Assembly: GCF_009859475.1 (NCBI RefSeq)
Contig: NZ_CP044549.1
Coordinates: forward strand, 4,526,001-4,590,000
Direction of reading: 5' to 3'
DNA: 64,000 bases
From: Hydrogenophaga sp. BPS33
Lineage (GTDB): Bacteria; Pseudomonadota; Gammaproteobacteria; Burkholderiales; Burkholderiaceae_C
Shown here: one piece after another, positions 7,190-17,700 of the stretch
Layout of the letters: the number at the start of each line of letters is the position of its first letter
How positions within the stretch are numbered: the stretch's first letter is position 1
Notes under the pieces: generated by a model
Seen by the model: the letters and a program-made list of their open reading frames with translations, nothing else
Told to the model about the DNA's origin: nothing
Database searches by the model: none
Made by a program: the position numbers and the translations under genes

Positions 7190-7865
7190 TTGACATCCTC
7201 CCCGCCCTAAAGGACGGGGATTCCCACAACTGGACGGTCATGCCCGACCGCGCACAGGCCTGAAGGCCCGCGCTCATTCACGACGGGTTCCTCGGCTCTC
7301 GCCTCCCCCGCCGTGGAAAACTCCTTCTCCAACCAGGCCAGCCCGCGCGCCCGAATCACGAGCGCGCTGTTCACGTCTCGGTGGTGGTGCGCGCCGCAGG
7401 CGCCGCACGCTTCGAAACGCGCTCCACCCGGCGTCCAGGACGGACTTGGCCATCTTGGTCTGGGTGAGCGCCTGGGCGCGGCTTCTCCAAAGCCGATGCC
7501 GCGAAGCGCGATGGCCTTCGCCGCGGCCTGATGTACTGAGACGCCAAGGGGCTTGGCGTACTTCACCCGCCCGATGACGGACGTGTACGCGGGATTCACT
7601 TCGATACTGGGCACCTGCATCAGCAGTGCGTTGCTCTGCAGCGCCTGCACGATGCCAGAGTAGGCGAAGCTCGAGAGCGCCCGCGACTGGCGCGCCTGGT
7701 CGAGCTTGTCCTTGGTGCTGGCCAGCTCCTGCTTGCGCCGGCTGAAGTCCAGCTTCTCCATCACCAGGGGCTTGCCCACCTTCGCGGCGTGCGCTAGCAC
7801 CGCCTTGGCGGCCAGGCAGCAGTGGAAATCCCCGTCCTTTTGGGAGGGAAGGATGTCAACGGGAA
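7190..7865 (-). mobile_element. Recombined TnpB element remnant flanked by inverted right ends
   Basis: A right-end block in minus orientation (TTGACATCCTCCCC with the CCCCGTCC/GGGCGGGG hairpin, 7190-7225) bounds the left side. A degenerate right end in plus orientation (ATCCCCGTCC, then GGGAGGGAAGGATGTCAAC, about 7830-7863) bounds the right side. The interior is a chimeric pseudogene. Opposed ends around a broken gene point to rearrangement between copies rather than a simple insertion. Confidence 0.55.
7207..7800 (-). pseudogene. Chimeric TnpB pseudogene from two TnpB families
   Basis: The open frame joins two unrelated TnpB branches. Residues 1 to about 108 (VMEKLDFSRRKQEL, ALSSFAYSGIVQAL, VPSIEVNPAYTSVIGRVKYAK, LGVSVHQAAAKAI) come from a family with the canonical RuvC-II Glu (MEKLDFS) and lack its N-terminus. 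After a junction near 7480 the DNA matches the local TnpB family (DAGW region), first in the wrong frame and then, after a deletion that removes the first zinc-finger Cys pair, in frame as ACGACGAHHHRDVNSALV and the usual C-terminus ending VGIPVL. It cannot give an active nuclease. It lies just downstream of the adhesin locus. Confidence 0.65.
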
Positions 7866-7878
7866 GCTCACGGAGATG

Positions 7879-8697
7879 TCAATCCACCTTGGCACTCTCT
7901 CGCAGTGCCCTGAGCTGAGCTTGCAGCGTTTTTTTGGCAAGGGCTTGGAGCAGCTGGGGTTTGACCTTGTCTATCGCGGGCGCGACGAAGGCGCGCCGCT
8001 CTTCCAGACGCAGCACCTGCCAGCCAGCGGCAGTTTCCACGGGCCCGGCGGCAAGTTGCCCTTTCTCCAGTCCCTGTAGCACCTTCACCACCGCCGGAGA
8101 GAGCACGCCCATCGGTATCCATTCGGTCAGACCGCCCGACTCGCGCGTAGCTGCATCGCTGGAAAACTGCGCAACCACCGGCGCGAACGGGGCGCCACCC
8201 TTAATCTGCGCATACACCTCCTGCGCCTGCTTTTCGTCGGCTACCAGCACATGGCGCAGCCGCACTTCCTCGGTGCCCAGGGCCAGAACCTGGCGTTGAT
8301 ATTCAGCCTGCAGCTCGGCGTCCGAGGGCTGAACGCCTTGCAGGGTCTGCTGTTGCCACGCTTGTGCCAGGGCATTTTGACGCGCCAGATCGAGCCTGGC
8401 CCGGACCTGCGGCTGCTGGTCCAGGCCAGCCTTCACCGCCGCCTGCGCCATCACGGTCTGATTAATCAGCGTCTCGCGCAGCACGGACTGAAGTTGCGGC
8501 GTGTTGGCGGCCCCCCGGGCGATCTGCTCCTGCAGCAGCAGCTGACCACGTTCGGGGGGCTGTGCCTCACCGTTGATGTTGACCGCGAACGCGGTGGTCG
8601 GCTGCGCCAGACCATGGCTGACAGGCGCCAGACCGGCCACGAGTGCGACGGCCAAGGTGAGCATGGATCGGGTAAAGGAAACAGGTACGGTGTTCAT
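7879..8697 (-). CDS. Periplasmic parvulin-type peptidyl-prolyl isomerase
   Basis: A 272-residue exported PpiC/SurA-like foldase; the ATG at 8697 is chosen over a TTG 15 bases upstream. It has a signal peptide (SMLTLAVALVAGLAPVSHGLAQ), an N-terminal helical chaperone segment (about 30-125, Ala/Gln/Leu-rich), and a rotamase domain (about 130-235). The domain carries parvulin hallmarks: VRLRHVLVADEKQAQEVYAQIKGGAPF, AQFSSDAATRESGGLTEWIPMG, and GPVETAAGWQVLRLEERR. Such enzymes assist folding of outer-membrane and secreted beta-rich proteins. It starts 51 bases after the giant exoprotein stop, so it is probably the last gene of that operon and may serve the exoprotein or its TpsB pore. Its 3' end abuts the TnpB remnant. 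Confidence 0.85.
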   Translation of the reverse strand: MNTVPVSFTRSMLTLAVALVAGLAPVSHGLAQPTTAFAVNINGEAQPPERGQLLLQEQIARGAANTPQLQSVLRETLINQTVMAQAAVKAGLDQQPQVRARLDLARQNALAQAWQQQTLQGVQPSDAELQAEYQRQVLALGTEEVRLRHVLVADEKQAQEVYAQIKGGAPFAPVVAQFSSDAATRESGGLTEWIPMGVLSPAVVKVLQGLEKGQLAAGPVETAAGWQVLRLEERRAFVAPAIDKVKPQLLQALAKKTLQAQLRALRESAKVD

Positions 8698-8748
8698 CAA
8701 AAAGTTAATCAATGTTCAGTTTGAAAAAGTGAAACGAGTCACCCTGTT

Positions 8749-11700
8749 TCAGTAGCCCTTCGGCACGGTCTTGGTTCCGCCAGCCACCTCGACAAGGAGT
8801 TGGTTCTGGTTCGGAGCCAGTCCAGTGATTTGACTCACTCGGACTGAACCGGCTTGGGTTGTCAGCTTGCTGATTCCGACAGGTCTCGTGACCGACAGGG
8901 TGCCGATGTTGATGTCGCCAAATCTTGCAAGCACGTCCACCAGACCGTTGCCCACATACAAGCCGCTGCCCGAAATGGCATTGCCGCCCGACCAGGAAGT
9001 TGCGGCATCAAGCGTGATACCGGTGCCGGCCCTGAGGGTTCCGAAAGCCAGCCCTCCGTCGGTGGAGGTTGCGCTGATCTTGCCGCCTGACGAGGTCGTC
9101 AGGTTACCCAGCGATGCATGGCCGCCGCTGGTGATCGTGATGTCACCACTTGTCTGGCCGGTGCTCAGCAGCGTGGCTCCGCCCGATTGCAGCACGGCAT
9201 TGCCGGCCGTCACGTTGAAGCTTCGAATGGTCAGCGCATCGTCGCTGCGGGCGCTGAACGAAGTCTTGGCGGTGGCACCATTGACGGTGACTGAACCAGC
9301 GATTGATTCCACATCGACGCTTGAGGTGGTGCTGGTCAGCGAACCGGCTGTCAGCCCGGTGCCGGCCGTCAAGTCCAGCGCGGTGTGCGCCTTGAGGGTG
9401 TTGGCCGTCATCGTGCCTGCGGCTTCTGCCGTGATGCTGCCGGCGGTCGAGGTCAGAGTGGCAAAGAGCGCGTCTCCCTCGCTGCGCAGGTCCATGGCCC
9501 CGGTGGTCGCGCCGGTGCCGGCAACGGTCAGGCTGGTGCCCGCCTGCAAGCTGGCCGTGGCCGCGTTGAAAGCCTTGACGGTCAGCGAATCGCCGCTGGA
9601 GGCATTGAACGCTGTTTTGGCGATGGCGCCGTTGATCAGCATGGAACCACTGTCCGTGGACACATCCACGCTGGACAGCACGCTGGTCAGTGAACCAGCG
9701 GTGAGCCCGGTGCCGGCCGACAGGTCCAGCGCGGTTTGCGCCTTGAGGGTGTTGGCCGTCACTGTGCCGGCGGCTTCTGCGGTGATGCTGCCGGTTGTCG
9801 AGCTCAGGGTGGCCAGGACGGCATCGCCCTCGCTGCGCAGGTCCATGGCCCCGGTGGTCGCGCCGGTCCCGGCCACGGTCAGGCCGCCGGTGCCCGCCTG
9901 CAAGCTGGCCGTGGCCGCGTTGAAAGCTTTGACGGTCAGCGAATCGCCGCTGGTAGCGTTGAACGCGGTCTTGGCGACGACGCTGTTGATCAGCATGGAG
10001 CCACTGTCCGTGGACACATCCACGCTGGATAGCACGCTGGTCAGCGTGCCGGCGCTCAGCCCGGTGCCGGCCGACACGGCCAGCGCGTTCTGCGCCCTGA
10101 GCGCATTGGCTGTCACCGCGCCTGCGGCTTCTGCCGTGATGCTGCCGGCGGTCGAGGTCAGGTTGCCCAGAAGCGCATCCCCGTTGCTGCGCAGGTCCAT
10201 GGTCCCGCTGGTCGCAGCAGTGCCCGCAACGGTGAGGCTGGTGCCCGCCTGCAAGCTGGCGGTGGCGGCATTGAAGGAGCCCACCGTCATCGCACCCTGC
10301 AGCGCCTGCGCGCCGAACATGGTTTTGGCGATGACCGCACCGGCACTGAGAGACACGCCGGTGGATGCCAGCTCAACCCGCCCTGCGGTCGAGGTCAGCT
10401 TGCCGAAATCGGCATTGCCGCCTGCCAGCGCGGTGATGTTGCCTGGCAGGGTTGCCGACGCCACCGCCATGCTGCCGGCTGCCATGAGTGCGAGATCGCC
10501 ACGCGTAGTGCTCACCGCGCCCGCGCTCAGGTCGCCCGTGGTGGCGGTCAGGGTGACATCCTCGGCGGCGGAGACCTTCTGGATGTCCAGGTTGCCCGCA
10601 GCGGTGGTGGCGTCGACGGAAGACGTGGCACTGGTCAGCATGGAAGCTTGCAGACCGGTTCCCGCCGTGACAGTCACCGCTCCCCTGGCCGATCCAGCCA
10701 GCAGAGATGCCGCCTGGCCGGCGCTCACGGACAGCAGCCCGTTGCTGCTGGTGGCATTGGTCAGGCTGACGTTGCGCGCGGCATTCAGCGCCACGTTGCC
10801 CAGCGCGGTGGTGAAGTCCACCGACAGATCCGCCCCACTGGACATCGTGACGGCTCCGGTGTTGGCGAGCACGCTGGTGGCACCGATGTTGCCCGTTGCC
10901 GCTACGTCAATGCCGTTGGCAGCCCGCCAGGACACACCTTGCACGCCGCCGCCCAGCGCGGTCAGGTTCAGTGCGCGACCGGCTGTTGCGGAGGTCAGGC
11001 TCATCGAGCCGCCCGCCGTCACGGTCACGTCCTGGTTGGACAACGCGCTGGCCAGGTCGATGTCGTCGCCGGCGGTCAGGCGGATGCTGCCCGTGTTGGC
11101 CGTTGCGTTGCTGCCGCTGATGCTGCCGCCCGCCCCGATCACGATCTGGCCGCCCGCGGTATACATCAAGCCAGTGACGTCGCCGTCAATTTCGGCAAAG
11201 ATGCTGCCACGCGCCTTGACCGAGCCGACGTTGTGCAGATCGCCCGTCGCCGTCGCAAAGAAGTCGAGGCCGGAGTTGACCGCATTGACGGTCAGGCCAG
11301 AACCGGCTGCGCCCTGCAGGAAGACCGAATAGCCGAGCGCGGACGTGGCATTGACACCGCCCGAGCCGACCTTGACCACCAACGGATTGCCGCTTTCGCC
11401 GACAGCTCCCCCCTGCGCGGTCAGCGTGAGTTCGTTGGCCTCGATCGAGCGAACGGCGCGGTCGCCAGCGGCCGGGTAGTTAGTCACGGCACGGGCATCG
11501 TGAATGGCACCCGTGGCTGACAGCGTCGCGCTGCCCGGCGTGTAGATGTCGGCGGCCCGCATGTCGCCGATTTCATGGATCCAGATGCCGTCGTTGGCCC
11601 GCGCCACCAGTGTGCCCGTGGCATTGTTGGCCAGGGTGATCTGCAGCGGTTTGGCGGCCGAGCCGATGCTGCCCTGGGCCGCTTCCAGCACGGCCTTCTG

Positions 11701-14700
11701 GGCTTGGATAACCGAGACGCCGGCGTTGGCGACGCTCAGGATGGAGTCCGTCACCTTGATGCGAACCTCACCGGGTGCCTTGATCAACTCGACATTGGCG
11801 GTACCGCCGTTGGTGTAGGTGTCGGTGGTATCGGCGCCCAGGTAGACGAAGCCGTTGGACTCCACGTTCAGGCGGTTCGACAGCACGTTGAAGGTGTCCT
11901 TTTTGACCACCGTGAGCGTCCAGTTGTCCCGGTCCAGGACCATGTCGTCGCTCTCGGCTGACATGATGGCCAGGCGCTCGTCGGCCGTCAGCTCAGGCGC
12001 CAGACCCTGGGCAATGCGGTCTTCACGCTTGAGCGAAATCACCACCTGCCCGTCGTCGTTGCCGATCTGTCCGCCGGAGCGCAACACCACGCGGTTGCCG
12101 ACCACGTTGGGCTCTTCGATGCGGGTCTGCGTGTCGGTGCTGCTCTTGCTGAACACCGCGCTGGGCAACGGGCTGTAGAGCTCCGCGTCGGTCCATTCCG
12201 CCAGCGCACCGACCTCCGATTTTCCGTTCGCCGCGTTGGCGACGTTGATGGCCGTGATGATGCGGTCGTTGTCGGTCTGGTAGTCGGTGTCGCCGAACTG
12301 CGCGTGCAGCGCCTTCATCTCCGTCGTGCGCGCCGCCTCGATCGCCTCGATCTGCGTTTCGCTGAGGCCGCCGTTGAGGTATTGCTCACGCTCTTCGGTG
12401 CCGAAGCGGAAGACGTAGGTCGACGGGTCGATGGCATCGGCGTCGTAGCTGGTCACGTTGCCGTTGCCGTCCGTAACCACGTTGCGCACATCGCGCAGGC
12501 TCCAGTAGCGGCGGAACTGCGACCGGGTCGTGGTCATCGTCAACTGCCGGCTGTCCTCGGCCGAGCTGCCCTGCAGCGCGGCCTGGTCCCACAGCGCCAG
12601 CAACTGGGCTTCGGTGCGCTCGTCGCGCGACTCGTTGCGGTTGTTGTCGATCAGGTCCCCGGCCGTCTCGAGGTACACGTCGCCACCACTGACGACCTGG
12701 TTGACCCACAGGTTGCCGGTGCCCTGCTTGATCGCAATGCCGTTGCGAGCCTGCGCCGTAAGGCCGCCGTTGGGCGCGTCCAAGGTCTGGATGTTCAGCG
12801 TGGACTTGACGCTGCCGTCGACATTGAATTCACCGATGCCGCCGCGCGGCGCCGACAGGAAGATGCGGTTGCCGATGACATGGACCTTACTGGGATCGAG
12901 CCCGACGATGCTGCCATCGCCATCGAGCCAGACATCGCCCTGGGTCGACACCTGGTTGATGCGAAGCGCGCCGCTCATGCCCTTGAAGCTGATCGGACCC
13001 GTGTCGGAGACGGCCGTGAACGACCCAGCCCCCGTGATCAGGTTGACCGGTGCGGCCTCTCCCCCAATCCCGGTCTTTGCCCGGAAGTTCAGGTCCACAC
13101 CCTCCACCACCGCGCCGTTGTTGAGCTGGCTGATGGACCCCTGGGTCGAGGTCAGTGACACCGTGCCGCTGTCGTTGGTGATGTTGCCACCCAGACGGAT
13201 GTCACCCACGCTGCTGACGTTGAGCACGCCGCTGTCATAACCCACCAACTCGATGTTGATTGGGTGATCGGCCTTGACGCGCTGCGTGAAGACGTCCTTC
13301 ATGCCGACCTCGGTGCGCCGGTCCACGTAGTAGGTCTTCTTGATGCACAGGAAGCCACACTTCTTCCAGGAGCGGTAGTAGATTTCCTTTTCGACGTCGG
13401 TGATGAACCGGTTGGACTGGATGGAGAACGATCCGCCGCCCACGGGCGTGATGGTGCTCACGTAGACATCTTCGGCCAGGGCATTGGCCGTCTTGACGTA
13501 GGTGTCGACGCTGTCCCAGTTGGTCGTACCGCCGGGGATGAAGCCGAGCCAGGACGAGGTTTTCAGGTAGTAGCGTTTTTCCGTCGAATAGTCGTAGCCC
13601 GCTGACCACGAGTAGGTGCTATTTTCCGCCGGGTTGTAGGTGAAGCGAGCTTTGACGCCGTCAGCCAGGCTGGCCGACGAGGAACCGGTGGTAGAGAGGA
13701 TCGCGGCACCCACACCCCGCCCAGCCGTCACGGTGGCGCGGAAGACGCCGTCGGCGTCGCGCTGGTAGGTGGTGACCTCAAAAGCCCCGTTGCTGTTGGC
13801 CACCGGTTTGCTCATGTCGGTGATGCGGATGACGCCAGCGTCGCCGCCAGTGTCAAGTCCCATCAAATCCAGCCCGTAGCCGGTCTGGTTGTCGATGTTG
13901 ATGCGCGCATAACCGTCGAGCGCGCGCACCACGCCACCACCGGTGTTGATGATCGAGCCGACGAGTTCGACCAGACCACCCTGGACGTTGGTGGCCGCGA
14001 CCTGCAGCCGGTTGGTCTGTGCATCGAAATAGACGATGGGTTGCAGCCGCCGCGTCGCCATGGCCTGCAGCATCGTGGTGCGCTGGCTGGCCGAGATCGT
14101 GCCGTTGGCAAATTGCTTGTTGACTTCGGCCTCGCTGTCGGTCGGCAGCGCACCCGTCAACTGGACCAGAGACGATTTTCCTTGCGAGAGGTAGAGCCCG
14201 CCCTTGTTCTTCCACTCGTTGGCCCAGGCGGTGATCTTGCTGCCCACCGTGCTGTCGCTCAGCACCACGTTGTAGTCGGCCTGGCCGGACTGCACCGTGC
14301 CGTTGATGTTCAGGTAGCGGGCACCGATGAAGATGCCACCACTGGCGTACACCCCGCCGGCCCCATTGACCACGCAGTTGGCGTTGTAGGTGGTCTCGGA
14401 GGTTCCTGGCCGAGCCGAGCCGCAGGCTGTCACGCCCAGGTTGTCCAGAATCTGTTCCTGGTCGTCGTTGTAATGCACCGCATACAGCGACTCCGGCGAG
14501 CCGCCGACCGACTGGCTGATGGTGGGCGAGGACAGCACAAAGTTCTTGCCCGCCGACACCTGGATTTCTTTGCCGTCCAGGCGCGGCGTGTAGCCCGGGT
14601 TCTCGGCATAGACCGAGATGCTGCCAGCCGTGTTGATCAGGTCGATTGTTCCCAGCTTGTTGTAGAGCCACCCGTTGACGCGCATCTCGGGCGCGCGCAT

Positions 14701-17700
14701 CTGATCCTCGCGCAGGTCGGCCCAGGTGCCGTCGGCCGCGCTGGCGATCACGGCGATGTCGGGGTTCCACGCCGCTCCGGGCATGTATGTGTTCTTGATC
14801 GTCAGCTTCGGTAGTTCCTGCGACGCACCACCGCCGCGCGTGTCGATGCTGTCCACGCTGAGTCCCGTGGTTTTGGCCGTGGTATTGAGCGCGCCAATGT
14901 CGGCGGCGCTCATCAGGTAGGTGCCGTTGTACTTGGCAAAGCCGCCGTTGGCGTCGACCACCATGTCGTACACCCGCAGGTTCAGCGGGCTCTGGTTGTC
15001 GATGTAGATCTCGGAGTCGGCGCGCGCCATGAGCGACGCAGAGCCGGTCACGTTGTCGCCGAACAGTTCGATGTTGCCGCTGCCCGCGCGCAGGTCTAGT
15101 ATGTTCAGGAAGTTGGCGGCAACGCCACTGGAGGCCACGATGACCTTGCTGCCATCTTCCATTGTCATCTCTTCGGCCAGCCCTTCGTTGAGCAGCGTGG
15201 CGAAATAGAAGGCCAGTTCGGCTTCGACAAAGGCCCTTACCTCGGGCACATCGCCGTAGCGCGCCAGCTGCGCGTACAGCCGGTCGATGTAGGCGCCGGC
15301 CGAAGCCGACAGGTCTTCGTTGGTGATGGTGTAGCGAACGTCGCCTTCGCTCTCCAGAATCTGGCCATTGAGGCCGATCACCAGCCGCTGCTTGTTGCCA
15401 AAGCCGGCTTCGAACTCGCCGTTGAGGACGGCGGTGTTACTCAGGTTTTTGTTTGAGCTGCCATAGTCGCTGCTGATGCCCATCAGCTCGCCCAGCTCGC
15501 GGGTCCAGTCACTGACCTTGCCCTTGCCTTCGACCACCAGGGTGCCTTCGACGCCACCCAGCTTGATGGTGCCGCCGGAGCGGACCGCGTCGGCGTTGAC
15601 CGTCACCGCGTTATTCAGGTTGAGGGTGGCGTCCGCATCGGGGTTGATCGACACCGGAATCGCAGAGTGGTTGAACAGGTCGGCGCGGGCCGTGACGAAA
15701 TGTTTGTTGCGGTTGAAATTGCGGTCCTGCCCGGCCAGCAGGCTGAGGTCTTCGGTGCTGCGCAGTTCGCTGCCGGTGCCAAGGGTGACCCGGTTGTTGA
15801 CGTTGGCCGTGGCGTAGGCATTGCCCTGCGCCGCCGCCGCGAGACCATAGGTCTTGGACACCGAGTTGGCCTCGATGTCGATGTATGACAGCGCGTTGAC
15901 CGCCGCTTCGCCGTACACGTTGATATCGGTGTTCTGCCCGATGGTGGCATCGGCGTTGGCGTTGGTGCTGATGCGCGTGTTAACCAGCGCAATCGGCACT
16001 GCGCCGCCAACGTCCATCTGAGCGCGCGATGAGCCGCGCACTTCGTTGTACGCGCGAAGCTCCAGCAGGTCTTCCAGCAGGATGCTGGCGTTGCTGCCGA
16101 TGCTTGCCGTGGCATTGCCGTTGAGTTGGGTGACCACGTCGGCGCCGGCGCCGCTGAACACACCGCCGCCGCCACCCACGGCGCTCTGGCCCGTGAGGTT
16201 GGTGCGGGCCAGGTCGTTGGTGGCAAGCACACGCAGGCTGCCGCTGTCCAGCGTCGAGCCGTCGAGCAATCGGGCCGTCGCCGAGCCATCGAGCGTGGCC
16301 CGCGTGACTGCTCCGGAAGCGCCCACGGCCGCCGCGTTCACGGCTGTCGTCGTGCTGTCGTAGCGCACCTGGCGGCTGGCTTCTACGGTGGTCATGCCAC
16401 CGACCAGGAGCGCGCTGCCGGCCGTGACGCCGAGGTCGGCCACGACGGACTGGTCGTGGTTGACCGAGGCCTCGGCTCCCGCGCCTGCTACCACACCACC
16501 CGAACCGGCCACGGCGTCGCTGTCGATGGACTCGCTGCCGCTGGCCTTGACTTGCAGGCTGCCACCCACCACGCCCCGGATGCCCGCCGCATCGACGGCG
16601 ACCAAGGTGTCGCTGACGGCACTGGAGAAGGCCATGCCCAGGCCCACGAAGCCGGCGCCGATGCCGACCGCACTGGATTCGATGCGCATCGAATCGGTCG
16701 CCGTGATGCCGGCGTCCCCGGTGGTGACGAGCACCGCGCCCTGCGCGAGTTCCACTCTGGAGAGGCCTGTGTTGGTCGCGGTGGCCGAGGCGCCCGTGGC
16801 ACCGAGCAGCAGCGCGCCCGCGCCGGCCGAGGCCTGGCTGGTGACGGACGAGTCGCCCGATCCCAGCACCGACGAGACGTTCACCGTGTCGCCCTTGAGC
16901 GTCAACGCGCCCAGGCTGGTGACCGACACGTCCGAATCGACGTGGGCTTCGGCGACCGAAATGCCCACCGCAGCGCCGCCGGCCACGGCCACACCCACGG
17001 CATCGGCTTCGGCATGCGGATTGGAACGGGCCGAAATGGCCAACGCGCCCTGCCCCGCGTCGAGCGCGGCACCGCTGGCCAGCGTGACACGCACCGTGCC
17101 GCTGTCGCTGGCGGTCGCGCCGGCACCGCTGCCGGCAAACACGCCGGCCACGCCTCCCACCGCAAGCGCCGACACGCCGCCTTCGCGCCCCGCCGTGATG
17201 GCAATCCCGTCACCATTGATGCTGCCACCCACCTGCGTGGCGACACTGCCAGTCTGCTCGGCCGTGGCGACGACCACGCCCACGCTCGCAACGCCGACCG
17301 AGGCGCCGAAGGCCTCGCTCAGCATGGATGCCTGGTCGAGCGAGGTCACGCTCACGGTGCCACCCGCATTGACCTGGCCCGACAGCGTGGCCGAGTTGGC
17401 GGTCCGGTTGCTGGCGACCGAGACCGCCGCGCCCACGCCGACGAAGCCGCCCGAACCGGCGATGGCGCGGCTCGTGATGGCTGGCGAACCTTGCACCGGG
17501 GTGCGGGTGCCCGAAGCGATAGCGATGCCGTCCTGGCTGGTCAACTGGCTGGCACTCACGCTGGCGCTGTTGGCACCGCCCAGAATGGTGACGGCCACAC
17601 CGGCGCTCACGCCGGCGGCAGTGCCGCCGGCGACGGCACCCGCGTTGTTTTCCACCGAGGTGCGGTCCAGGCTGCTGACCGTCACCGCACCGGCCTGGAC

